From Sanderia malayensis (Eukaryota; Cnidaria; Scyphozoa; Semaeostomeae; Pelagiidae), in NCBI GenBank assembly GCA_013076295.1, contig RQOL01000480.1, positions 21,081 to 85,080 on the forward strand: 64,000 nucleotides of DNA. The letters run 5' to 3'. Made by a program: the position numbers and the translations under genes. Positions 10,609-21,279 of the stretch are shown here, piece after piece. The notes below the pieces were generated by a model, which did no database searches, was not told the origin of the DNA, and saw only the letters and a program-made list of their open reading frames with translations. Numbering within the stretch: position 1 is the stretch's first letter; each line of letters opens with the position of its first letter.

Positions 10609-10967
10609 GTAAGAACATTACTATTTGTATTGTTTCTGTCTATTTGATATATATGGATTAATATTGCCATTAACCCAAAACGAAGTAGGAGAAATTCCCT
10701 AATTACCTTCGCCTACTATGAGAAAGGGCGAGGCAGGAATTGGATTTTACATAAATGGTTTGAAGCAGAAGCAGATGGATATACTTTCTTACTTACGCTG
10801 TCTTAACATCGACTGGGTTGTGTTTAAAAACATAGTTGAGTCACCAAAACATCGCCTACTGTACAGATGTTGGCTGTTGCAATTGCAGGGTCCCTTCTCT
10901 CCCTTGCTCAACCAGTGCGAACTCACCACCAACAACAATGGCATCAACATCGATTGATGTCAACAGA
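10609..10967 (+). other. Intron-like spacer with a weak ORF
   Basis: Contains an ORF at 10718..10957 (79 aa) that I do not recognise and that has no splice or motif support; probably intronic. Confidence 0.3.
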
Positions 10968-11239
10968 ACAAAGGCAATGGAATTGAAAGAATTGTCAATG
11001 AATGGTATGAAAATCGACCAATCAGAATTATTCTCAGTCGCCAATTTATTTCGATTGGCAGAATGTGTTGTGTTGATTGATGTTCAGATTCGTGCGAAGG
11101 AGTTTGGAGGGATCACGGAGAAGCCGATTGAAATGAAGCAATGCTGGCTGAAGAAGATGTTTTCATCTCCTTCAACCTGCGTTGCTTCATTTTATTGGAA
11201 AATTGATTTCCATTGGTCAATCCTGATTTGACCAGGAAG
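10968..11239 (+). pseudogene. Second LRR segment, partly degraded duplicate
   Basis: After an AG acceptor the frame reads ELKELSMNGMKIDQSELF and then a VANLFRLAECVVLIDVQI stretch, an LRR-like alternation of leucines with AEC/NGM turns. Its 3' end (11090-11239, then GTGAGAAC) is a diverged copy of exon 10525..10608. The shared pieces are IEMKQ, then LVNPDL (here in a different frame), then the donor and the following ~60 bp of intron. An insertion of about 60 bp and a frame change break this copy. It shows that LRR exon plus intron was duplicated as a block, the usual way NLR ectodomains expand. Confidence 0.5.
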
Positions 11240-11401
11240 GTGAGAACATAATTATTTTTATTGTTTCTGTCTACTTCATATATATCTGGATTAATATTGC
11301 CAGGCCGTTAATTAGCATTTACCAACTAATTACACTGTCAACTTGTGCTGTCAAATCTTGATGAATAAAATCGAAACTTTTTATCAGAGTTAATGTGGAA
11401 A

Positions 11402-11631
11402 TGTTACAGCTGATGTAATCATTATACATATTTGCAATGATGTAATTTTATGTTTATAACATTACGAAATTACCTTGTGATCAACTCACGCGCTTGTGAC
11501 TCACGAGCGCGTGGTACTTCTATGATTTTATTTTAAATGACTCACTGTAAATAAATGATTCAGATTGTGATTATTGGACTTAGCATACACACGTGTCGTC
11601 TTCTCTGACTTGTCGAACCTACTACGCTACA
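11402..11631 (+). repeat. Gypsy 5' LTR
   Basis: 230 bp. It contains the undisturbed target sequence ATTATACATATTTGC, which the hairpin elements interrupt in the 3' LTR. Confidence 0.9.
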
Positions 11632-11632
11632 T

Positions 11633-11652
11633 TTGGTGACAGAGGTGCAGGT
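11633..11652 (+). promoter_or_regulatory. Likely primer-binding site of the gypsy element
   Basis: TTGGTGACAGAGGTGCAGG follows the 5' LTR by 1-2 nt. The TGG start is usual for a tRNA primer site, but the tRNA was not identified. Confidence 0.5.
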
Positions 11653-11685
11653 CAGAACTTTGTGAACTTTGTATTCGCTTTAACT

Positions 11686-12680
11686 ATGGCGACCATTTCT
11701 CCCGAAAAGTTTGATAGTGGAGATTTTGCTTCGTGGCTCCGTCAATTTGAGTGCTGTGCCGCTGCTAACGGATGGGACAACGCTCGCAGACTCGCCATCT
11801 TGCCAGCATATTTGCATGGCCCTGCTGCGACGTACTACTATTCTTTGGTCGCTGCTCAAAAGAATACGTATGCTGCTCTTACTACAAATTTACGTGATGC
11901 TCTTTGCCCTGCCATTGATCGTGAAAAATACTTCGCCGAATTTGAACGCCGATTTCTTTGCCCCCATGAGGATCCTTCGCTGTTTTTGTGGAACTTCAGG
12001 AGCTGTTGACGAAAGCCGATCCTGAGATGGCTAATGAGGCTCGTGAGGCCCTTGTTGGCCGACAATTTATGAAAGGGTTGCCTTCTGACCTCCGATTACG
12101 ACTTCTTGAACACAATCCAACGCCAACACTGTTCGAGATGACGTCCTTCGTTCAGCGTTTTCGTGCTATCCACCATGCCGATTTTGACTCAGCGCACATG
12201 CAAGCCGTCCAATCTTCGACTTCCGCGCCTTCCGATCATACCGAACCGCTGGCCAATACTATTACGCAATTGACTGCCGCTGTTTCAGCCCTCGCCGCCG
12301 ACCACAGAGCCCTACGTGCTTCTCTGGCCACCCCGACTATTGCCCAAAAGCCGTCTGATCCCGCACTCCCGCCAGACACACATGATGCTTCCTTCTTTTC
12401 CAACCCGTCACGTGGTCGTCGTGGTCGACGATTTACCAGACCTTCGATGAATAATGGCCGCCTTCAGCAGCGATGTTTCAACTGCAACATGACTGGACAT
12501 TTTGCCAGGGACTGTCCGTGGGACACGCAGTGCAAGTTTTGCCTTGGATGGGGTCATGATGCCTCCCATTGTTCCAGCCGCAGAGAGCCTCCTCCACATC
12601 AACAGATTCCCCGATCAGGACAACAAAGTTCAAGTGGGGGTGGTATGTATTCTTTAAACTTTCAAGGGGTGCCTCCTTGA
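11686..12680 (+). CDS. Gypsy gag with one frameshift
   Basis: Starts at ATG 11686 (MATISPEKFDSGDF). The frame runs to a stop at 12009, but the gag sequence clearly continues in another frame from about 11988 to 12680, which points to a one-base deletion near 11990. The first part is a capsid-like helical region. The second contains two CCHC zinc knuckles (CFNCNMTGHFARDC and CKFCLGWGHDASHC, about 12475-12575) for RNA packaging. The last codons overlap the pol frame and contain the slippery site. With the break, this copy would make only a short capsid fragment unless the base is a sequencing error. Confidence 0.85.
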
Positions 12681-12703
12681 AGGGTTGGGATGATGGTCAC
12701 CCC
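12653..12703 (+). promoter_or_regulatory. Programmed -1 ribosomal frameshift signal between gag and pol
   Basis: TTTAAAC at 12653..12659 is a canonical X-XXY-YYZ slippery heptamer. It is phased correctly to the gag codons (..T TTA AAC). After a six-base spacer, GGGGTG (12666..12671) can pair with CACCCC (12698..12703). A -1 slip at this point enters the pol frame, and the gag stop follows at 12678..12680. Confidence 0.8.
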
Positions 12704-15700
12704 CGTATTTTTTCCATTTATCTGCCAATTTCTCCCCCCCCTAACCAACCCCTTATTTGTTGTTCTTTGGGCGGCATTGAAGTACACGCTTTGATCGATA
12801 CCGGTTCTATGAAGTCGTTTATTACTCATCAGATTTATGAACAAATTAGGCCCAAACAAACCTTGCAAGCCACTGCCCAAAAGTGCTATGGCATCACTGG
12901 TCAGCCGCTTCCAGTCCACGGGACCGTGAAAACCACATTATCTTTCCCTGACAATGATCGTATCGCTTACTCAGGCGACTTCCTAGTGTCTAACCACCTC
13001 TTACAGCCCTTACAATGTCTTTTAGGATGGGATTTTCTTACTTCGAACCAATTGACCCTCTCGTATAATAGCCCCGGCTCTTATTTCCTTGTTGGCCCTC
13101 ACGGGGAAACCCTCCTCATGCCAGATTTTCTTCTCCCCACCTCCAGACATTATGCAGGTGAAGGTTCTCCTTTGCCTACCCAGAATACTGCTTGTTTATT
13201 AATCCAGTCCATTGATAGAGGGCCTGTACCAGTTGCTCTGAATTGTAGCCTTTGTATTCCTGGTCGCACTGAAGTTTTAGTCAAGGCCCAACTTCCTCGT
13301 ACTTACAGAGACCAATTAGGCATGGTTTCTCCCATTGTTGACGATACTGCTCCTTGCACTTCTGTACTAGCTGCATATTCAGTTTGTCAAGCTAATAATA
13401 GAGATGTAGTTGTCCGTTTAATGAATGTTGCTAGTGTAGACATTGAATTACAGGTAGGTCAGAAAATTGGTCAGTTTTGTCCTCTAGCCGAACAACCAGT
13501 TGCCCCAGAGACAGACCAGTCACCATGCTTTATGACTCTTCCTCGTAAATCAGTCTCCCCAGAAGTCAAAAAGCAGTTAGAAAACTCTATTAGCAAGTCC
13601 TTGCACCCAAAAGAACGTGAAGCTATCTTGAATACCTTACTTCAATATTCTGATGTTTTTGATGATACCATTTTGGGTCACACAGATGTGATTACTCATA
13701 AAATTGAAACAGGGAATGCTATACCCATTCGCCAGTATGCTCGACGATTGCCATATGCTTATCATCAAGAAACTAGTAAACAGGTTTCAGATATGCTTCA
13801 ACAAGGAGTGATTCAGCCGAGCCACTCCCCCTGGGCTTCACCCATTGTCTTGGTGAAAAAGAAAGATGGTACATTTCGAATTTGTGTTGACTATCGCAAA
13901 CTTAATGCGGTAACTCAAAAAGATGCCCATCCTCTTCCCCGAGTTGATGACTTATTAGATTCTCTTCAGGGAGCATCCCTGTTTAGTACTCTTGACCTTA
14001 GGTCTGGATACTGGCAGCTGAGTATGGAACCTAAGGATAGAGAAAAAACTGCTTTTATAACACCCAACGGGCTATGGGAATTCCTGCGCATGCCATTTGG
14101 AGTTTCCAATGGTTGCGCTACCTTCCAACGTGCCATCGAAATCATCCTTTCAGGCTTAACGTATGATACTTGTCTGTGCTACTTCGATGACGTCATCATC
14201 CCCTCGACTTCGCTTGAGCAACAATGTGAACGATTGTCAATCGTGTTAGAACGTTTTCGTAAACATAACCTACGTGTTAAAGCATCTAAATGTACTTTTG
14301 GGGCTCAAAGCGTTCAGTACTTAGGCCATATTGTTTCTCGTACAGGTATTCATACTGACCCTGACAAAATCAAAGCTGTTTCTACTCTCCCAGACCCAAA
14401 GAACGTGGAACAGGTCCGATCTTTTCTCGGTCTCGCTGGTTATTATAGGAAATTCGTCCCCAATTTTCCTGCCTTATCTGTCCCTCTAGTTCGCTTAACA
14501 AAAAAACATACTAAGTTTGTTTGGACAAAAATTGAACACAATGCCTTTGTAGCTCTCAAGGATGTTTTATGCCGCGCCCCAGTCCTTGCTTACCCACAAT
14601 TCGATCAACGTTTTACATTACAAACTGACGCTTCTGATTTGGGTTTGGGCGCCGTTCTTACGCAATTTGACAACTGTGGCAATGAGCGTGCCATATCGTA
14701 TGCTAGCCGTTCTTTAACGGAACGTGAATCTCGCTATTCAGCCACCGAAAAGGAAGCCCTTGCTGTTATCTTTGCAATTGATCATTTTCGCGTGTACTTA
14801 TTGGGACGACAGTTTACCTTAGTTACTGACCATAGCGCCTTACGCTGGTTACATTCAGTAGAACCAAAGGGCCGCATTGCTCGTTGGATTATGCAGTTGC
14901 AAGAGTACACTTTCGATATTAAACATCGGGCCGGTACAGCCAATGGCAACGCCGACGCCCTCTCTCGTTTACCACTTGCCCCTGTCACTAACTGCGCTAC
15001 AACTGTCCTACCTTATAAAAGTCTTCATGAAGCTCAACTACATGATCCTAAGATTAGTAAAGTCATAGAAATGAAATCCAATGCCCTACCCAAACCCCCA
15101 TTCTTTGTCTGGGCCAATGATGCCCAACTTCGAACATATTGGGAAGCTTGGGATAGTTTATCCCTCCAAAATGGCCTTTTAACGAAACGGTTAACTACAA
15201 CGAATAACATCCCCAGCTATTCATTTGTCATTCCTTCCCATCTAACTGACACGGTTTTACACGGCATTCATTCCAGCCCCTTTTCTGGTCACTTAGGTAT
15301 CAAGCGTACAATTCAGCGGGCTCGAGAACGATTTTATTGGCCCCACATGACTGCTCAGATTTCTGATTTCGTTCGTAATTGTGCTATCTGCTCACAGAAT
15401 AAATTAAATCTACATCATCAACGAGCTCCTTTAAAGTCCATTGACGTAAATGAGCCATTTGTATTTTGGGCCATGGATTATATGGGCCCCTTACCCGAAA
15501 CATCCCGCGGCAATCGACACCTTCTAGTCATTATTGACCATTTCACCAAATGGTGCGAAGTCTTTCCGACAAAGGACCAAAAGGCTCGCACCGTGGCTAG
15601 TATTTTGGTCTCTAAAGTCTTCAGTCGATTTGGCCCTCCTAACGTCTTGCACTCTGATCAAGGTCGCAACTTTGAGAGCAACCTCATGCACGAAATATGT

Positions 15701-16414
15701 GACTTAATGGGCATCCACAAGTCCCGTACCACTGCATACCACCCTCAGTGTGATGGCTTAGTCGAGAGACAAAACCGCACGTTACAAAATATGCTCGCCC
15801 CTTTCGTCTCCTCGCATAAAGATGATTGGGATTTGTGGGTTGATCTAGTTGCCTTTGCCTATAATACTAGTTGTCACGAGTCCACTGGATTTAGCCCATA
15901 CGAGTTAGTCTTTGGCCGTATAGCTAACATGCCACTAGAATTAGAATTAGGTTTGCCATTAAGGAACCCTCAAAGTCATTCTGAATACTCCGAGTCCATA
16001 CGAAAACATCTAGACAGCATAAAGAAAGTAGCCCAGCATAATCTATCCCGTCGCAGAAGCGATCAGGCATACAAGGACCCATCTCTTAGCAACTGGAAAC
16101 CCCTACCTGTTGGTCAAACTGTTTGGCTACGTCGTCCCAAATCTTGGAAATTTGGCATGGGGTGGGTTGGCCCGTACCAAATTACCTCCGCCCAAGGTGT
16201 AAATTATAGCATACGATCTAAAGATGGAAAGGAAATGGTGGTTCATCACCATAATGTCAAACCGTGCGCTGTGCCACTTTCACGGGAGGACCATATTGTC
16301 CTGTTCGTGAAACTGATGAGATTAATATTTCTTTCGAGAACCGAGGCGATCCGGGGAGGGAGCAAAGGGAACAACATCTTAACCGTCAATTCGTTCGACG
16401 CCCTGCTAATTTGA
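12659..16414 (+). CDS. Gypsy pol: protease, RT, RNase H, integrase
   Basis: The pol frame is open from 12569 (before the slip site) to 16414, about 1250 aa after the slip. The protease shows the catalytic ALIDTGSMKSF. RT has the FSTLDLRSGYWQ region, then LRMPFGVSNG, then the YFDD catalytic box. RNase H has TDASDLGLGAV and the late TDHSALRWL. The integrase has an H2C2 zinc finger (H..H then CAICSQNK) and the D,D,E core as WAMDYMGPLP, LHSDQGRNFES and the glutamate of GLVERQNRT. A GPY-like end (WVGPYQIT) follows. No stop or frame break was found, so this pol could be functional. The product is a Gag-Pol fusion made by -1 frameshifting. Confidence 0.93.
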   Translation, partial: LSRGASLKGWDDGHPRIFSIYLPISPPPNQPLICCSLGGIEVHALIDTGSMKSFITHQIYEQIRPKQTLQATAQKCYGITGQPLPVHGTVKTTLSFPDNDRIAYSGDFLVSNHLLQPLQCLLGWDFLTSNQLTLSYNSPGSYFLVGPHGETLLMPDFLLPTSRHYAGEGSPLPTQNTACLLIQSIDRGPVPVALNCSLCIPGRTEVLVKAQLPRTYRDQLGMVSPIVDDTAPCTSVLAAYSVCQANNRDVVVRLMNVASVDIELQVGQKIGQFCPLAEQPVAPETDQSPCFMTLPRKSVSPEVKKQLENSISKSLHPKEREAILNTLLQYSDVFDDTILGHTDVITHKIETGNAIPIRQYARRLPYAYHQETSKQVSDMLQQGVIQPSHSPWASPIVLVKKKDGTFRICVDYRKLNAVTQKDAHPLPRVDDLLDSLQGASLFSTLDLRSGYWQLSMEPKDREKTAFITPNGLWEFLRMPFGVSNGCATFQRAIEIILSGLTYDTCLCYFDDVIIPSTSLEQQCERLSIVLERFRKHNLRVKASKCTFGAQSVQYLGHIVSRTGIHTDPDKIKAVSTLPDPKNVEQVRSFLGLAGYYRKFVPNFPALSVPLVRLTKKHTKFVWTKIEHNAFVALKDVLCRAPVLAYPQFDQRFTLQTDASDLGLGAVLTQFDNCGNERAISYASRSLTERESRYSATEKEALAVIFAIDHFRVYLLGRQFTLVTDHSALRWLHSVEPKGRIARWIMQLQEYTFDIKHRAGTANGNADALSRLPLAPVTNCATTVLPYKSLHEAQLHDPKISKVIEMKSNALPKPPFFVWANDAQLRTYWEAWDSLSLQNGLLTKRLTTTNNIPSYSFVIPSHLTDTVLHGIHSSPFSGHLGIKRTIQRARERFYWPHMTAQISDFVRNCAICSQNKLNLHHQRAPLKSIDVNEPFVFWAMDYMGPLPETSRGNRHLLVIIDHFTKWCEVFPTKDQKARTVASILVSKVFSRFGPPNVLHSDQGRNFESNLMHEICDLMGIHKSRTTAYHPQCDGLVERQNRTLQNMLAPFVSSHKDDWDLWVDLVAFAYNTSCHESTGFSPYELVFGRIANMPLELELGLPLRNPQSHSEYSESIRKHLDSIKKVAQHNLSRRRSDQAYKDPSLSNWKPLPVGQTVWLRRPKSWKFGMGWVGPYQITSAQGVNYSIRSKDGKEMVVHHHNVKPCAVPLSREDHIVLFVKLMRLIFLSRTEAIRGGSKGNNILTVNSFDALLI

Positions 16415-16481
16415 GGCAGAATATTCGACCCCCTTGAGGTTTGCAGAGTACGTCACCCATTAGCCTCCTGCTGTGAGAATA

Positions 16482-16495
16482 TAAGGAGGGGGTGA
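16482..16495 (+). promoter_or_regulatory. Gypsy polypurine tract
   Basis: AAGGAGGGGGTGA lies directly before the 3' LTR. Confidence 0.7.
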
Positions 16496-16520
16496 TGTTG
16501 CAGCTGATGTAATCATTATA

Positions 16521-17598
16521 CACTTAGTGAGCATAAGTTACGCACCACCCGATGAAAAATGGCGTCTAAAAGTGGCCCGAGGCCTATGCAAGAAAATTTA
16601 CATAACAATATATAAATAACAAATGGGTTTCAATAGCGAATTTCTTTGGCAGAAATATGCTCAGAATTTCATAAATTTTCAAATGAAAACATAACTTAAA
16701 GTATATCATACTGTTTTATAATAATATTAAAAGAAAACTGCGAAGAGGTTCCTTGAAAAATTTCCACAAAAATTCATTGAAGTGGAGTAATTAAATCGCC
16801 AATAATTATAATTTCTTTCACTCAAAGCCACGGAAATTCTCTCTCATTTAAAAGAGAATGTTTTCAAATTTTGAAAAACACAAAAATTTTTCATGTAACT
16901 GTCTTGACCTGTTATAATTTTCAGTTTCAGTCTTTGTTTATCATTTTAGGAATGTGATTTGACAAAACCTATTTTTCCGTAATTTTTTATTTAAGAGTAA
17001 AAAAAAGAAGCTGAAGCGCCATAACAAAAATTCCAACATGGATATTCTTATAATTTGTTTCAAATACTATAATTTGATATACTTATAAAGGGCTTAATAC
17101 TTTCTGAAGTGAACAAAAATTTTATTTTTTAAAACCCACTCTGAAATTTGAGAAAAAAAACATGTGCTTCCCAAATGATAAACAAAGACTGAGACTGAAA
17201 ATTATAACAGGTCAAGACAGTTACATGAAAAATTTTTGTGTTTTTCAAAACTTGAAAACATTCTCTTTTAAATGAGAGAGAATTTGCGTGGCTTTGAGTG
17301 AAAGAACTTATAATTATTGGCGATTTAATTACTCCACTTCAATAAATTTTTGTGGAAATTTTTCAAGGAACCTCTTCGCAGTTTTCTTTTAATATTATTA
17401 TAAAACAATATGATATACTTTAAATTATGTTTTCATTTGAAAATTTATGAAATTCTGAGTATATTTCTGCCAAAGAAATTCGCTATTGAAATCCATTTGT
17501 TATTTATATATTGTTATGTAAATTTTCTTGCATAGGCCTCGGGTCACTTTTTGACGCCATTTTTCATCGGGTGGTGCGTAACTTATGCTCACTAAGTG
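16521..17598. mobile_element. Fold-back Tc1/mariner-like element 1
   Basis: 1078 bp, starts CACTTAGTGAGCATAAG and ends with its complement; flanked by TA (16519..16520 and 17599..17600). Arms of about 430 bp pair almost base for base, leaving a central unique segment near 16950-17170. No transposase ORF. TA targets suggest mobilisation by a Tc1/mariner enzyme. Confidence 0.85.
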
Positions 17599-17604
17599 TA
17601 CATA

Positions 17605-18679
17605 CACTGGGGTTCCAAAAGTATTGCAACGCCTCGTGAAAAATGGCGTCTAGAAGTGGCCCTAGGCCTGAGCAAGAAAATTTACATAACAATATATAAA
17701 GACCAAACGGGTTTCAATAGCGATTTTTTTTAGCAGAAATATACTCAAAATTTCATACATTTTCAAGTGAAAACATAATTTAAACTATATCATATTGTTT
17801 TGCAATAATATTAAAAGAAAACTGCGAAGAGGTCCCTTAAAAAATGTTTGCGAAAATTTATCGAAGTGGAGTAATTAAAACGCCAATAATTATAATTTCT
17901 TTCACTCAAAGCCACGCAAATTCTCTCTCATTTAAAAGAGAATGTTTTAAAACTTTGAAAAATATAAGAATTATTTACGCAACTGTCTTGACCTTTTTAC
18001 AATTCACGGTTTAAATCTTTGTGTACAACTTGAGAAGCACATGTTTTTTTCAAAGTTCAAATTGGGTTTTAAAAAATGAAATTTTCGTTCAATTCAGAAA
18101 ATATTAAGCCCTTAAAAATTATATCAAATTGTAGCATTTGAAATAAATTATAGGAATATCCATGTCTGATTTTTTGTTATGGCGCTTAACCTTCTTTTTT
18201 GACACTGGAAAAAAATCACGGAAAAATTGGTTTTGTCAAATCAAATTCCTAATATGATAAACAAAAACTTAAACCGTGAATTGTAAAAAGGTCAAGACAG
18301 TTGCGTAAATAATTCTTATATTTTTCAAAGTTTTAAAACATTCTCTTTTAAATGAGAGAGAATTTGCGTGGCTTTGAGTGAAAGAAATTATAATTATTGG
18401 CGCTTTAATTACTCCACTTCGATAAATGTTCGCAAACATTTTTTAAGGGACCTCTTCGCAGTTTTCTTTTAATATTATTGCAAAACAATATGATAATAGT
18501 TTAAATTAAGTTTTCACTTGAAAATTTATGAAATTTTGAGTATATTTATGCTTAAGAAATTCGCTATTGAAGCCCGTTTGGTAGTTTTATATTGCTATGT
18601 AAATTTTCTTGCTCAGGCCTAGGGCCACTTTTAGACGCCATTTTTCATCAGGCGTTGCAATACTTTTGGAACCCCAGTG
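17605..18679. mobile_element. Fold-back Tc1/mariner-like element 2
   Basis: 1075 bp, starts CACTGGGGTTCCAAAAG and ends with its complement; TA flanks at 17603..17604 and 18680..18681. It is a relative of element 1 throughout the arms, but its central unique segment is in the opposite orientation, so it inserted in reverse. Confidence 0.85.
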
Positions 18680-18888
18680 TATTTGCAATGATGTAATTTC
18701 ATATGTTTGTAATATTACGAAATTACCTTGTGATCAACTCACGCGCTTGTGACTCACGAGCGCGTGGTACTTCTATGATTTTATTTTAAATGATTCACTG
18801 TAACTAAATGATTCAGATTGTGATTATTGGACTTAGCATACACACGTGTCGTCTTCTCTGACTTGTCGAACCTACTACGCTACAGAAA

Positions 18889-19290
18889 AATCATTCATTC
18901 CTGGTCATTTACACAAAATCCTAACGGGTTGACAAGAATCGCATCCCTGATCCAGCAGTTATACGCACGGGGTTGGAATCTCCAATATTGTTGTCAATTG
19001 ACAGTTTTTCATCTCCTCTCCTTCGAGGTATTTAATTGTATGGATCATATGTGGATTAATCATTTTTTGGGGCAGCAAGAATTTTATACCACCTAACGTT
19101 TGCATTCACAAAAGTTTCATATTATGTTATGAATACAATTGGCTAAATTGCTTTAATGTCATTTTCTCACACTTTAGATTTCTGAGAAAATTGTGCAGCA
19201 TTTTAGATTGTGATTTCCTTTTCAAGGCAATTTACATCAATTTAATGATAATTAGCGAAATATAATTCAAAAATAACAATTATTTTTTTA
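18889..19290. other. Non-coding stretch after the gypsy element
   Basis: Open piece at 18885-19096 without motif or splice support; otherwise AT-rich. Nothing assigned. Confidence 0.4.
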
Positions 19291-20990
19291 TATAGATGAA
19301 TTACATTCACTTGTCAAGAAGCTAACAGACAGTTATTACTGTTACAAAGGCTTGTACAGCGTGGTGGAGAATTTTATAAAAATTGCCAGACATGTAAATT
19401 GAACAAAAAGCCTGGACCTCCTATTCCTATCAGAACACTCCCCCCCCCATTCAAATGCTACAGTTTGACTTGATTGATATGGCTCTGTGGCTTTGTCAAA
19501 GTACAGGGAATTTGTGAAATCAAACGGATGGCAATTTCGATATTTCCTGGCAGTGAAATGCTGTTTTCACAGGAGTTTTGTTGGCTTTTCCTTATCAAAA
19601 GCAAACTTGCGCGACATATTGTGGTTGCTAAAAGTTTCCTATTTGTGAAAGAAGGTAATTTTTTGTTATATATTTGTCAAACCGAAACCTAAATTGTAAA
19701 TCTAAAACCCGAAACCCGGAAAAATCACTCCATTGAGCACTGAAGAATCCCATTTCAAACTGTGCATTTTTCTTTGAGGAAAACTTAAATCCTTTCTTGG
19801 GTCACCCAGTATACCATAATTACTCAATGGAATGTCGCAGCGCTCTTAATTTTCAGTGTTTAGATGCAGCGCTGCCTCTGGGTGGCACTCTTTAATAAAT
19901 CTGTCATTTGTGAACGAACTGTTGCAAATTTTTTTAATGACTGATATTTGAAAGAAGTAATAATATTATTTTGCAATAATTTTTATAGGGTTTCCTGAAA
20001 TTTGGCAATCAGACCATGGATATGAATTTCTTGCAGAAACCGTCAAGATGCTAACGATGTCAAGGTAAAGCATGGTCGCCGCTGTCATCCAAAATCTCAA
20101 GAGCAAATTGAGAGCTTAAACAAAGAATGAAACAACATCTAGCAAGACATCTTTTTAAAAAATGCCCGAGGTTCAAGCACAGTTGTGGCCATGCGTGCTC
20201 CCAGGTTTTGCAAACATTATTAACAATTCATTGCATGCTACCATTGATGATATTCTATCCTCAGTTTACCTTGGACGAGGAACAAGAAATATAAATTTTG
20301 CAGTAGTTCCAGATGATGATGGGCTTGTTAAAATTTGGGAACACGACAGTAAAGCAGACAAATTTGACGAAGAAGACATGCAGTTATTAAACAGTGACAC
20401 AAAAGAAGAAAGGAGTTTTGGTCATAGATGAATCCACTACCACGATATTCACCGTGTGAGTGCTCTACCAGTGCTGTGAAAGTTCATCTTTGTCGAGATG
20501 TTTAATGGAATCGACTAATATTGCACCTGAAAAGCAACGCAGACAACTACAGAATCTGAGAATAATTGTGAAGAAGAGTTTTCAGCTAGAAAATTGCATG
20601 CTTCGCTGTAGCTACTCCATGACAAGCCGGCTAAGAGAGACACAACTCAACATTTTGGAATCTACAGAGATTATGATTCATAGGAATATTGAAAAGTCCT
20701 TTAAAGTATTTTCCTGAAAGAAAATTTGCCGTTGGTGACAACTTTATTTGTCAAAATTCATGGTATCAGTAATATGTCCTGCAACCAAAGGCCAGAGATC
20801 CACTGGTACCAATTAATGTCGAGGGAACCATTGTGGAAAGTCTTCCTGGAGGATTATTTAAATTTAAAATGACCAATGGTGATGAAGTGATTGAGTAATC
20901 TATGTTTAAACGAAAAATGGTGCCAGGTGAAGAAATGGAAGCATCTATCATTGAGGAGAAGGTAGTTTAAAAATTTAAAGAAATTATTGT
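19291..20990 (+). pseudogene. Relic of a Ginger/KRBA2-like integrase gene
   Basis: Plus-strand coding in several frames. At 19370-19430 it reads ENFIKNCQTCKLNKKPGPPI, the CxxC half of an integrase zinc finger, then QFDLIDM (first catalytic aspartate). At 19990 comes FPEIWQSDHGYEFLAETV (second aspartate). Near 20080 HPKSQEQIESLNK carries the glutamate in the family's usual setting. The 20162-20431 frame continues as the C-terminal part, and 20800-20960 resembles a small beta-barrel tail (VEGTIVESLPGG). These match Ginger/KRBA2-type integrases, DDE enzymes often domesticated in animals. Stops and frame changes make it a pseudogene. The family call is from memory of motifs; a Ty3-like integrase is the alternative. 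Confidence 0.6.
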
Positions 20991-21279
20991 CAAAAATGTA
21001 CCAAGTCGTTAGATAAGCCCTTTAATCTGCAAGCAAATTTTAGGTCGGGGCTTATCAAAGGGTTGGTGCTTAATCGAGGTCTTACAGTAATATGACATTT
21101 GGTCTTGAACTTATGAGCAATGTGCAGTGCACTTTATTGTTGTATTCTATATGAATGGGGAATTGTCCGTGTGCAATAATTTGAAATGTATAGCAATTCG
21201 TCAATTAATATCTTGTATTGTTACTTTCCATAATTCAAGTGAATTCTGGCGACAATAGAAAGGCTTATGTGACAAATCG
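20991..21279. other. Spacer between integrase and RT relics
   Basis: No coding signal seen. Confidence 0.4.

Larger units (their letters stand above)
11402..18884 (+). mobile_element. Ty3/gypsy LTR retrotransposon with nested insertions
   Basis: LTRs at 11402..11631 and 16496..18884. The latter is inflated by two hairpin elements; without them it is about 232 bp. Both start TGTT(A/G)CAGCTGATG and end CTACGCTACA. A 4-bp GAAA duplication flanks the element (11398..11401 and 18885..18888). The order PR-RT-RH-IN is that of Ty3/gypsy. The LTRs differ at roughly half a dozen positions by eye, so this insertion is older than the BEL element. Pol is open end to end; gag has one apparent single-base frame break. 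Confidence 0.95.
16496..18884 (+). repeat. Gypsy 3' LTR interrupted by two hairpin elements
   Basis: LTR sequence at 16496..16520 and 18680..18884, with only CATA-like LTR bases left between the two insertions. Confidence 0.9.
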
